Below, one piece after another: positions 1 through 5,776 of a stretch of 7,461 nt of DNA; position 1 is the first letter of the stretch, and the number at the start of each line of letters is the position of its first letter. Origin of the DNA: CAZXEJ01 sp964639895 (GTDB lineage: Bacteria > Desulfobacterota_D > UBA1144 > Nemesobacterales > JADFKM01). The stretch spans positions 1-7,461 of the forward strand of contig CAZXEJ010000060.1 of NCBI GenBank assembly GCA_964639895.1. The letters run 5' to 3'. A program made the translations under genes and the position numbers. A model generated the notes under the pieces. It saw nothing but the letters and a program-made list of their open reading frames with translations. It ran no database searches and was not told where the DNA came from.

Positions 1-15
1 GCCGTCACAAACGGC
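1..15. repeat. Hairpin at the left edge, possibly cut by the window
   Basis: GCCGT (1-5), loop CACAA, ACGGC (11-15) form a perfect stem. The bases after the right arm (GGCT, 16-19) could extend it if AGCC precedes the window. It may be the end of an upstream transcript or a leader element of the DUF4234 operon. Confidence 0.3.
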
Positions 16-41
16 GGCTACCCCTAAGGTCGGAGGAAGTC

Positions 42-509
42 GTGTCCTTCGGTCCTACCGTCGGCACTTCACCTTCACAATGGAGTCCGTCGCACGCGAT
101 GAGCGGCAGATACAGACATTCCCATCCACTTGAGCTTGGGCGATACAGGCGCAACATAGCCAAGGACGTCGTTCTCACGCTCCTTACCTGCGGCATCTAC
201 GGCCTCGTATGGAAACGCAACCAGCTCAAGGGGATAAACATCCTGCTCGATGAAGACAAGTACAGCTGGTGGTTCTGGCTTATCGCCTCCGTGCTCACCT
301 GCGGCATATACAACCTCTATCACGTATACGTCCTCTCTCGGGACATCGTTGCGCTTGAGAACGAATACGGGGTGCAACCCTCCACTCACCTGCCACTCAT
401 ATGCGTCATCGTATCCCTTTTCGGATTCGTCATAGCGGCCGAGGCCCTGATGCAGAACGAGCTCAACTACGTCATCGACAAGGCCCTTGCCGGAGGAGGC
501 CGAAGATGA
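42..509 (+). CDS. DUF4234-type small membrane protein
   Basis: A 155-residue protein with three predicted membrane segments, at about residues 42-57, 75-96 and 117-135. The motif LTCGIY occurs twice, at 48-53 and 85-90, each time at the end of a hydrophobic stretch and followed by an aromatic-rich turn. This spacing, plus the DIVALENEYG stretch after the second segment, matches the DUF4234 pattern as I know it; the biochemical role of that family is not known. I chose the GTG at 42 because GGAGGA (32-37) sits 4 bases before it. An in-frame ATG at 99 is the alternative and would remove a poorly conserved-looking 19-residue N terminus. The next gene starts inside its stop codon (ATGA), so the two are translationally coupled. 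The promoter is not in the window. Confidence 0.85.
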   Translation: MSFGPTVGTSPSQWSPSHAMSGRYRHSHPLELGRYRRNIAKDVVLTLLTCGIYGLVWKRNQLKGINILLDEDKYSWWFWLIASVLTCGIYNLYHVYVLSRDIVALENEYGVQPSTHLPLICVIVSLFGFVIAAEALMQNELNYVIDKALAGGGRR

Positions 510-958
510 CCGGCCGCGTGGAGACCCGCATCGCAGATCGTGCGAGGGCGAGGCTCGAAGCCGCCGTCGCAGCCCTGCCATGGAACCCGCCGCTCCTGCT
601 GCTGGCAGCCTGGGTGACTGCGGCCGCGGCCATAAACCTCGTGGGAGTCACTCCCGACGCGGTGGTGGGCGCATCCCCCTTCTTCTGTCCTTTCCGCGCC
701 TTGACGGGAATCGAGTGCCCCGGATGCGGGATGACCAGGGCATTCGTCGCCGCGGCCGCAGGCGACTTTGCGGAGGCAATCCATCTCAACCCCTTCAGCA
801 TCCCCCTGCTGGTGTGGACGGCGGTGGAAGCCCTGCATGTGCCGGTTCCCTCCGTACTCAGGGCCAGAAGCGCCTTCTTCTACCCGGTGGCGCTGGCGGT
901 CGTGATAGTATGGTGGACGGTTACCAGGCTGGTGCCGGGGCTGGAAGCGTTGCTCTGA
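506..958 (+). CDS. DUF2752 domain membrane protein
   Basis: A 150-residue protein. The DUF2752 signature is clear: C61-P62, then C71-P-G-C74-G-M-T-R78, then H93-L-N-P96. Hydrophobic segments lie at about 28-48, 97-112 and 124-144. The family is a small, mostly two- to three-helix membrane protein of unknown function; the conserved cysteines near the membrane suggest metal binding or thiol chemistry, which is inference. The start is ATG 506, overlapping the TGA of the preceding gene, with GGAGGAG (492-498) at a good distance. An open frame runs further upstream to 401, but that part lies out of frame inside the DUF4234 gene and has no ribosome site, so I left it out. It ends with TGA at 956-958, and about 100 non-coding bases precede the next gene. 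Confidence 0.9.
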   Translation: MTGRVETRIADRARARLEAAVAALPWNPPLLLLAAWVTAAAAINLVGVTPDAVVGASPFFCPFRALTGIECPGCGMTRAFVAAAAGDFAEAIHLNPFSIPLLVWTAVEALHVPVPSVLRARSAFFYPVALAVVIVWWTVTRLVPGLEALL

Positions 959-1055
959 CTCGAGCGTTGGAAGACGGAGCCCGCAAGTGTGCGCCTGCAA
1001 GCAGGGATAACGGCTCTGCATGGCCCGCGCCGCCCACGGCCGGAGAGGTGTCCAA

Positions 1056-1529
1056 ATGGGAGCGAGACCGAAGACCGCAACCGTCCTGCACGTGATTTTC
1101 GCTCTGCTCACGGCGTTTCTCGCCGCCTACACCTACAAGATCTACAGCAAGTGGGCCTTCTATTCGACGCTGGTCGACAACGGAGTGGACGCTGTGGGGA
1201 CGGTCGTGGAGAAGGTGCCGCCGGATACGGTGTTGGTGCGATACAGCGACCCCTCAGGCGGTGCAACCCACTTCGGCCGAGCCGGCGTCACGCGCGAGCT
1301 GTTCGCCCGGCTCGAGCCGGGCGACACGCTGCGCATCCGTTACCTTGCGGCCGAGCCCGAAAGACCGGAGGTCGTACCCTACATAGAACCCACCCGTAAG
1401 CTCGCCCGAACGACGCTTGCATTGGCGGTGGGATTGCTCGTATTCGGGGCGCTCATACCGTGGGCGCTGCTCTCGCAGTTTGTGCTCGGGAACAAGGGAC
1501 AAGATAAGCCGCGACGACCGCGTAGGTGA
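1056..1529 (+). CDS. DUF3592-like two-helix membrane protein
   Basis: A 157-residue protein with an N-terminal helix (about 8-26), a polar loop of roughly 90 residues and a C-terminal helix (about 118-145), then a basic tail (KPRRPRR). The loop contains AVGTVVEKV (46-54), VLVRYSDPSGG (59-69) and LEPGDTLRIRYLAAEPE (86-102). That order (variable-to-G-x-V-x, then V-x-Y, then a G-D-x-[LV]-x-[IV]-x-Y strand before a P) is how DUF3592 domains look, so this is a family-level call from pattern memory. I chose ATG 1056 because GGAGAGG (1042-1048) sits 7 bases before it. An ATG at 1020 would add 12 Arg/Gly-rich residues without a ribosome site. The loop probably faces the periplasm or outside; the function is unknown. 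It is the last gene of the rightward membrane-protein cluster. Confidence 0.8.
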   Translation: MGARPKTATVLHVIFALLTAFLAAYTYKIYSKWAFYSTLVDNGVDAVGTVVEKVPPDTVLVRYSDPSGGATHFGRAGVTRELFARLEPGDTLRIRYLAAEPERPEVVPYIEPTRKLARTTLALAVGLLVFGALIPWALLSQFVLGNKGQDKPRRPRR

Positions 1530-1611
1530 GAGGCGACTACATACACACAGCCACTGGCCGCAGCCGGCCGCACAGGCAGCTACGATCTTACCCTAGCCGT
1601 CGGCGTCTACA

Positions 1612-1638
1612 CTCCGGCCGGAGCCCCCCGTCCGGCTC
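1612..1638. repeat. Overlapping GC-rich inverted repeats
   Basis: CTCCGGCCGGAG (1612-1623) is a perfect palindrome. Its right half can instead pair downstream: GCCGGA (1617-1622), an 8-base loop, then TCCGGC (1631-1636). The two foldings exclude each other. No T-run follows, so it is not a textbook terminator for the rightward operon, but it lies about 85 bases past that operon's last stop and may slow or end transcription with Rho. Confidence 0.45.
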
Positions 1639-1680
1639 ATCTTCCCACCGTGTAAGGGCCTTCGGCGAGTGGGTGTAATC

Positions 1681-1705
1681 TCAAAACCAAGTGAGCAGAT
1701 CACTT
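1681..1705 (-). terminator. Probable intrinsic terminator of the minus-strand USP gene
   Basis: Read on the minus strand, AAGTGA, a 5-base loop and TCACTT form a perfect 6-bp stem (1705-1689), directly followed by GGTTTTGAG. The stem is short and only moderately GC-rich and the T-run is four long, so it is a weak terminator at best. It lies about 110 bases after the USP stop at 1816, and the orientation fits. Confidence 0.5.
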
Positions 1706-1717
1706 ATCCGTTATGAC

Positions 1718-1732
1718 GCGCATCACTTGCGC
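1718..1732. repeat. Inverted repeat GCGCA-TCACT-TGCGC
   Basis: Perfect 5-bp arms around a 5-base loop. The loop shares the word ATCACTT with the neighbouring inverted repeat at 1689-1705 (copies at 1699-1705 and 1722-1728, 23 bases apart). It may be a second transcription-end hairpin for the USP gene. No T-run follows on either strand. Confidence 0.35.
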
Positions 1733-1815
1733 CCTCCCCCCCAGCGGTGCCTCGGCATCCCTTTGCGCCCCGTACATCCCCTTCAGGCAGCGCCCTCGCT
1801 TCATGCCCATACGGT

Positions 1816-2259
1816 TCAATCCTCGTACCTTACGACCAGAACGGGGCGGGGCGAGGAAAGCGAAACCTTATGGCTCGTCGTCCCTATCGAAGGGCGGCCG
1901 CTCTCGGTTCTTATACCGTGAGAGCCTATCACAATGAGGTCCACGTCCATCTCCTCGGCCAAGGTGTTAATCACTACCCATCTTACGCCGAGCTCCACCC
2001 TGCTCTCGACTTCGATTCCCCTTTCCATAAACACCGCCCTCTCGCCCTCCATCTTGGCCTCGACCTCCCTCCTGAGCCCCTCGTAGAAGGTCCTTATCTC
2101 CTCATCCACCTCGCTGTCGGGCACCTGCAGGGGCTCGATAGAGTGCAGAAGGATCACCTTGGCCCCGAACGCCTCGGCAAGCTTGACCACCCAATCCCGG
2201 GCCCGCCTGCTGAGAGTGGAGAAATCGGTGGGAAACAGTATGAGTTTTACATCAACCAT
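1816..2259 (-). CDS. Single-domain universal stress protein (UspA family)
   Basis: A 147-residue protein of usual length for one USP domain. It opens with strand KLILFPTDFS (5-14), including the conserved nucleotide-contacting Asp (D12). It continues with AKVILLHSIEPL (33-44) and DVDLIVIGSHG (105-115), and ends in PVLVVRYED (139-147). Family knowledge: USPs are cytosolic alpha/beta proteins, many binding ATP or AMP through a G-2X-G-9X-G-[S/T] loop, made in growth arrest, hypoxia or damage. Here the loop is G112-S-H-G115 and then G126-T127, leaving ten residues where nine is usual, so one residue is inserted and binding may be altered. I chose ATG 2259; a TTG at 2310 would add 17 residues not typical of the family. 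The ribosome site is weak (GAG about 11 bases upstream). It diverges from the tandem USP gene. Confidence 0.92.
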   Translation of the reverse strand: MVDVKLILFPTDFSTLSRRARDWVVKLAEAFGAKVILLHSIEPLQVPDSEVDEEIRTFYEGLRREVEAKMEGERAVFMERGIEVESRVELGVRWVVINTLAEEMDVDLIVIGSHGIRTESGRPSIGTTSHKVSLSSPRPVLVVRYED

Positions 2260-2309
2260 CTCGGTACTCAAAGCCGTAGAAACCAAAACGACCTTCGCGA
2301 CAACACACA

Positions 2310-2338
2310 ATAATAACCGCCGCCGAGCATATCAACAA
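2310..2338 (-). promoter_or_regulatory. Predicted sigma70-like promoter for the minus-strand USP gene
   Basis: On the minus strand TTGTTG (2338-2333) is followed after 17 bases by TATTAT (2315-2310). A second reading is TTGATA (2335-2330), 17 bases, TATTGT (2312-2307). Either would start transcription near 2300, giving a leader of roughly 45 bases to the ATG at 2259. It is the only AT-rich patch in the area and sits at the right distance. Confidence 0.5.
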
Positions 2339-2630
2339 CTCCCCGGATAGGCACGATACTCTCCCTTGCAGCACCAGGCCGGTGGACACCCGCCGCAACC
2401 CGGATTGACGCGCCATGATCACTCGCCTGAGCCAGTGAGAGAGGAAGACGCACGTAACGAAGCAAATAGCCATGAACTTGCCTGCTCCCGTAGAGTGTGA
2501 CGATGAAGACTGGACCACCCCCCATTGTACATAGAGCGTGAAAGTAGGAGCAGGAAGGGCAGGAACGGAACGCAGGGAGGCGTTGGCAGTGGGGGAGGAG
2601 GCGACGACACCACTCGAACAGCATACTTCG

Positions 2631-2650
2631 CCGCCCCTACCGCGGGGGGG
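2631..2650. repeat. GC-rich hairpin in the USP spacer
   Basis: CCGCCCC (2631-2637) pairs with GGGGGGG (2644-2650) across a 6-base loop, with one G-G mismatch. It is the first of a series of stems between 2631 and 2821. Confidence 0.35.
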
Positions 2651-2669
2651 AGCGCACCCTGGAGGCTGG

Positions 2670-2697
2670 CCGGGCTCATCCCACGCAGGGGAGCCGG
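2670..2697. repeat. Bulged GC-rich hairpin in the USP spacer
   Basis: GGCTC (2673-2677) pairs with GAGCC (2691-2695). Inside it CCC (2680-2682) pairs with GGG (2688-2690) around the loop ACGCA, leaving a 2-base AT bulge. CC (2670-2671) and GG (2696-2697) can extend the base past a bulged G. A 8-10 bp bulged stem is more RNA-like than a simple protein-binding dyad. Confidence 0.4.
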
Positions 2698-2727
2698 CAA
2701 TAGCCGCATGCGCGCCAGAGGGGAATA

Positions 2728-2753
2728 GGGGCTGGCCGTGGGATCGTAGCCCC
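2728..2753. repeat. Inverted repeat GGGGCT / AGCCCC
   Basis: Perfect 6-bp arms (2728-2733 and 2748-2753) with a 14-base loop. The right arm competes with a second stem, CCCGG (2752-2756) with CCGGG (2763-2767). Confidence 0.35.
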
Positions 2754-2802
2754 CGGCACGCCCCGGGCCTCGCAAGTGGGTATAGGGGGTACGTGGCCCG
2801 AT

Positions 2803-2821
2803 GCGCAACCGCCGTTTGCGC
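2803..2821. repeat. Inverted repeat GCGCAA / TTGCGC
   Basis: Perfect 6-bp arms around a 7-base loop (CCGCCGT). No T-run follows on either strand, so it is not a standard terminator. It closes the hairpin cluster of the spacer. Confidence 0.35.
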
Positions 2822-3049
2822 TACGCTCCGCACACGAGGGCGACACAGGGCGTGTACGGGGGCTGGAGAGCGGAGCGGCTTTGAACGCCCCGCCCTCATG
2901 CGCAGGTCCAAGCCCCAATACCCCGGACCACTGCACTGAAACAGTAAGAGCAAGTTCCCACCCTCCCTCCTGCACGGCGGCCACCGGCTGAAGAATCCCG
3001 CCTATGCCCCCTACCATGCGGGGTCGGACGAGTTCGCGTGAGGGGTGCA

Positions 3050-3078
3050 TTGAATTCTCCACCACCACACTATAGAAT
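3050..3078 (+). promoter_or_regulatory. Predicted sigma70-like promoter for the tandem USP/kinase operon
   Basis: TTGAAT (3050-3055), a 17-base spacer and TAGAAT (3073-3078) make a good match to the sigma70 consensus. Transcription would start near 3085, leaving a leader of about 100 bases before ATG 3187. It faces away from the promoter at 2310-2338, so both USP transcripts diverge from the spacer. Confidence 0.6.
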
Positions 3079-3186
3079 TATCTTGTCGCTGCGGGCCGTC
3101 TTTCTTCCAGTCGACCGCCCCCTGCATCGAGGCCCCGTACGCACCCTGTGTCCTGCAGCGCAGAACCTCTTCAGGACGGACTCGCC

Positions 3187-4089
3187 ATGGAACTCAAAAA
3201 CATCGTTTGGGCCTATGACGGTTCCGAGGAGTCCAAGGGGGCTTTCCAATACGCCAAGTTCTTCGCCCGCATCTTCGGTTCAAAGATATTCGGCATCTAC
3301 GTGAGCGTGGTACCAGAGTCGATCGCGCTCGAGAGGGTGGACATACCCGAGCACGACGTCTACACCTTCATTCTCAAGGCCGAGAACCACCACCGTGAGG
3401 TGATGGAGTCGCTATCGAGCGAACTGGCCAAGGAGGGAATCGAGTTCGAGGGCTACATCACCAGAGGAAAGCCTAGCACGAAGATACTGGAATACGCGGA
3501 GGCCAGCAAGGGGGACCTCATAATAATGGGCAAGCGCGGCCTCGGGCTGTGGGGCCGCTTCCTCGTGGGCAGCACTACGATGGCCGTCTTGCGCAAGGCC
3601 CACACACCCGTGCTGACCGTGAAGCGGCAGGCCGAGGAAGAGGAGATACGCCTGGAGCGCATACTGGTGCCATACGACATAAACGAGGAGGGTTCCGACG
3701 CCCTGGACTACGCACTCGAGCTTGCGCTGCAGGTGGGAGCGTCCGTCGACATGCTCTACGTCGTGAGGCTCGACGTCTACACGTATGCGACACCCGCCAC
3801 CATCATAGACGAATTGATCGAGGCCTCCCAGAAAGAGCTCGACAAGAAGGTGGAGGAAGCGCGCGCCAAGGCAGACTTCCGGCTGGACGTGGAAGGACAC
3901 GTCCTGCACGGTCTCAGTACAGCCGTCACCATAGCCGAATACGCCGGCAAACGAGGGGTCGATCTCATCGTGACCAACACCCACTCCAGAAGTACGCTGA
4001 GGCGGATCCTGCTGGGCAGCGTAAGCGAGAAGGTGATTCAGGAGGCCAACGTGCCCGTACTTACCGTGAAGCCCGCACCCTCCGGATGA
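3187..4089 (+). CDS. Tandem two-domain universal stress protein
   Basis: A 300-residue protein made of two USP domains, about 1-147 and 157-296, joined by an acidic linker (AEEEEIRLE). Domain 1 has the nucleotide-binding Asp in VWAYDGS (D11) and a complete loop: G115-K-R-G118, nine residues, G128-S129. Domain 2 keeps the Asp in LVPYDIN (D164) and the final G277-S278, but the first two glycines of the loop are N264 and S267. Domain 1 therefore probably binds ATP, while domain 2 may be a pseudo-site; this split is inference. ATG 3187 is preceded by AGGA (3173-3176) at a slightly long distance, and starting here puts the first strand at the very N terminus, as usual. The frame stays open back to 3148 without support. 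The last codons overlap the start of the kinase gene (ATGATG), so the two proteins are probably made together. Confidence 0.93.
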   Translation: MELKNIVWAYDGSEESKGAFQYAKFFARIFGSKIFGIYVSVVPESIALERVDIPEHDVYTFILKAENHHREVMESLSSELAKEGIEFEGYITRGKPSTKILEYAEASKGDLIIMGKRGLGLWGRFLVGSTTMAVLRKAHTPVLTVKRQAEEEEIRLERILVPYDINEEGSDALDYALELALQVGASVDMLYVVRLDVYTYATPATIIDELIEASQKELDKKVEEARAKADFRLDVEGHVLHGLSTAVTIAEYAGKRGVDLIVTNTHSRSTLRRILLGSVSEKVIQEANVPVLTVKPAPSG

Positions 4090-5702
4090 TGGCCGACCGA
4101 GACAGAGCCTCTAGACGCAAGGCGCTGATAGAGTACATGCTCCGTCCCGATACCTACCCGCACGGCCCGGAGCATGTGCACCACATACAGACCCACATAT
4201 CCGACGTATTCATAGTCTCACCCTACGTATACAAGATAAAGAAGCCCGTCAACCTCGGGTTCGCCGACTTCTCTACGCTGGAGAAGAGGTACCGATTCTG
4301 CCTCCGCGAGGTCGAGCTCAACCGCAGGCTGTCGGATGTCTACCTGGGGGTGGTCCCCATATGCGAGCGCAACGGAACGTTCGAACTCGACGGCAGTGGT
4401 GACACCATCGAATACGCCGTACACATGAGGGAGCTCGAAGAGGGCTATTTCTTGAACGACTACCTCCGCCGCGGGGCCCTCGGGAGAGAGATCATCAAGA
4501 CCGTGGCCGACAAGCTGGCCTCGTTCTACGCCTCCCAGTCGCCGCCCCCTCGCGCCGCCGCCTGCGGCCGCAGCGCCGTAAGGGGATTCATCTACGACAA
4601 CTTCCGCGCCACCCGGCGGTTCATCGGACACACCCTGAGCCGCGCGGCGTACGAAGCAATCGTGCTCTACAACGACCTCTACTTCGAGCACCACGGCCAG
4701 CTGTTCGACGACCGGGTCCGCCGCGGCAGGGTGCTCGACTGTCACGGTGACCTCAGGCTAGAGCACATACACGTCCGGGACGGCCGCATACAGATATTCG
4801 ACTGCGTCGAGTTCAACGACTCTTTCCGCTTCATCGATGTGGCGAACGACGTGGCTTTCTTGGCCATGGACCTCGATTACAACGGGCGTCCCGACCTCGG
4901 ACGGTTCCTCGTAGAAAGGATGTCCGAGGCGCTGGAGGACGACGAGATGGAAGAATTGGTCGACCTGTACAAGTGCTACAGGGCCTATGTACGGGGAAAG
5001 GTGGAGAGCATTAAGTCGACCCAGCCCGAGGTGCCCCCCGCCGAGAGGGAGGCGTCGGCCCGCGCGGCACGCAGGCACTTCCGCCTCTCGCTCCGCTACG
5101 CCCTTTTCGGCTCCAGCCCCACGGCCGTACTCGTAGGCGGGATGATAGGCTCGGGCAAGAGCACCCTGGCCGCAAGGTTGAGCGAGGAACTCGGCTTCAC
5201 CGTCCTATCGTCCGACGTCGTGAGGAAGGAACTTGCCGGTACCGCTCCGACGAAGAAGGCATCGGCGCCGTACGGCCGCGGCCTCTACACGCCTGAGATG
5301 ACCCGCCTTACCTACGACACCCTTGCCGAGAGAGGCGAACGCCTCCTCAAGGAAGCAGGCTCGGTCGTAATCGACGCCACCTTCTCGAGGCGGGAGCTTA
5401 GGCGCGGGGTCATCGAACGCCTGCGCCGGGCCGGGGCGCAAGTGGTCTTCATCGAGACACACGCACCGAGGGAAGCGATACTGCAACGACTGCGAGAGCG
5501 GGAACATAGGGACGACATAGTGACGGATGCGCGCCCGAACATACTGGACGAATTCGCAGCCGATTACGAGCCCCCCGCCGAGGGTGAGGCCGACCGGCTG
5601 GTAGGCGTGGATACGACCGGCCGTTCGCCCTACTCTACTTTGGAGGTGGCCTTAGAGGCGCTGGTGAGGTCCCGCTTCGCCGCCCATGAGTGCCAAGGAT
5701 AG
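4086..5702 (+). CDS. Bifunctional APH-like kinase / P-loop ATP-binding protein
   Basis: A 538-residue fusion of two kinase-type folds. The N-terminal half (about 1-325) is aminoglycoside-phosphotransferase-like (COG2187 type): YKIKKP (49-54) carries the probable ATP-binding Lys, HGDL (220-223) is the catalytic loop and IFDCVEFND (from 237) holds the metal-binding D239. The C-terminal half (about 347-530) is an AAA_33/COG0645-type P-loop kinase: Walker A GGMIGSGKST (351-360, K358), SSDVVRKEL after the next strand, and a Walker-B-like VVIDATF (D430). The family is widespread; its substrate is not known, and the name does not imply drug resistance. The M. tuberculosis homologue Rv2004c lies next to the tandem USP Rv2005c, as here. 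The start is ATG 4086 or 4089, with no Shine-Dalgarno site, so translation should depend on coupling to the USP gene. Confidence 0.93.
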   Translation: MMADRDRASRRKALIEYMLRPDTYPHGPEHVHHIQTHISDVFIVSPYVYKIKKPVNLGFADFSTLEKRYRFCLREVELNRRLSDVYLGVVPICERNGTFELDGSGDTIEYAVHMRELEEGYFLNDYLRRGALGREIIKTVADKLASFYASQSPPPRAAACGRSAVRGFIYDNFRATRRFIGHTLSRAAYEAIVLYNDLYFEHHGQLFDDRVRRGRVLDCHGDLRLEHIHVRDGRIQIFDCVEFNDSFRFIDVANDVAFLAMDLDYNGRPDLGRFLVERMSEALEDDEMEELVDLYKCYRAYVRGKVESIKSTQPEVPPAEREASARAARRHFRLSLRYALFGSSPTAVLVGGMIGSGKSTLAARLSEELGFTVLSSDVVRKELAGTAPTKKASAPYGRGLYTPEMTRLTYDTLAERGERLLKEAGSVVIDATFSRRELRRGVIERLRRAGAQVVFIETHAPREAILQRLREREHRDDIVTDARPNILDEFAADYEPPAEGEADRLVGVDTTGRSPYSTLEVALEALVRSRFAAHECQG

Positions 5703-5711
5703 CGACGGCCG

Positions 5712-5741
5712 TTACCGCGGAAGGCGGAAAGGCCGTATAAT
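5712..5741 (+). promoter_or_regulatory. Predicted promoter for the secreted-protein gene
   Basis: A perfect TATAAT (5736-5741) lies in otherwise GC-rich sequence 36 bases before ATG 5777. The best -35 is TTACCG (5712-5717) with an 18-base spacer, a poor match, so an activator or another sigma factor may help. It separates this gene from the USP/kinase operon ending at 5702. Confidence 0.5.
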
Positions 5742-5748
5742 TGAACTA

Positions 5749-5764
5749 GGTACCGCTCGATACC
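5749..5764. promoter_or_regulatory. Imperfect dyad at the predicted transcription start
   Basis: GGTACCG (5749-5755) and CGATACC (5758-5764) are inverted 7-base arms with one mismatch and a 2-base centre. The dyad begins 8 bases after the TATAAT and directly precedes the likely ribosome site GAGG (5765-5768). It could be an operator or chance. Confidence 0.25.
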
Positions 5765-5776
5765 GAGGCCAAAGAC

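Larger units (their letters stand above)
1530..1815. other. Convergent intergenic region with inverted repeats
   Basis: No coding region is convincing here. The flanking genes converge (DUF3592-like from the left, USP from the right). The interval holds at least five short inverted repeats: GGCCG/CGGCC (1556-1569), the 12-base palindrome CTCCGGCCGGAG (1612-1623) overlapping a GCCGGA/TCCGGC hairpin (1617-1636), CCCAC/GTGGG (1644-1673), AAGTGA/TCACTT (1689-1705) and GCGCA/TGCGC (1718-1732). The most natural reading is a zone of transcription ends for both genes. The short open frames across 1691-2313 on the plus strand are shadows of the USP gene and have no ribosome sites. Confidence 0.6.
2339..3049. 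other. Long non-coding spacer with clustered GC-rich hairpins
   Basis: About 710 bases without a convincing gene. Several frames stay open on both strands (for example 2252-2953 minus, 2538-2939 plus, 2676-3068 minus), but their products are Pro/Gly/Arg/Ser-rich, overlap one another, lack good ribosome sites and match no family I know. The middle contains a run of hairpins: 2631-2650, 2670-2697, 2728-2753, 2752-2767 and 2803-2821. The plus strand is G/A-rich at about 2538-2600, with G-runs at 2591-2595 and 2644-2650. I looked for tRNA, tmRNA, RNase P RNA and SRP RNA signatures on both strands and found none. It may be a long regulatory spacer, an unrecognised structured RNA, or decayed sequence. 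Confidence 0.5.

Noticed and set aside
75..581. 168-residue minus-strand frame opposite the DUF4234 gene
   Set aside because: It is the antisense shadow of a gene with clear family features and a ribosome site on the plus strand.
994..1005. Inverted repeat CCTGC-AA-GCAGG between the second and third genes
   Set aside because: Too short and with a 2-base centre; no T-run follows, so there is no support for a terminator splitting the operon.
1803..1830. GGTTCAATCC resembling a tRNA T-loop
   Set aside because: The flanking bases do not form a 5-bp T-stem, no anticodon or acceptor stem is found upstream, and the site lies at the end of the USP gene.
2538..2939. 133-residue plus-strand frame in the spacer
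   Set aside because: Gly/Arg/Pro-rich product with no recognisable domain and no promoter or ribosome site before it.
2252..2953. 233-residue minus-strand frame across the USP spacer
   Set aside because: Composition is low-complexity Pro/Ser/Arg/Cys-rich, it overlaps other open frames on both strands, and it has no ribosome site or family motif. GC-rich non-coding DNA often stays open by chance.
2339..3049. tmRNA, RNase P RNA, 6S or SRP RNA in the spacer
   Set aside because: The conserved cores I know for these RNAs are absent on both strands, for example the GAGGAAAGTCC core of RNase P RNA and the GGAAGCAGC loop region of SRP RNA. A covariance search would settle it.
3549..4085. In-frame upstream extension of the kinase gene by 179 codons
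   Set aside because: It lies wholly inside the tandem USP gene in another frame; the product is Arg/Gly/His-rich and unlike any kinase N terminus. The family begins near the ATG at 4086.
4086..5702. Aminoglycoside resistance gene
   Set aside because: The kinase fold is related, but the fusion with a P-loop domain and the CHGDL / IFDCVEFND pattern mark the chromosomal COG2187/COG0645 family, which is not known to confer resistance.
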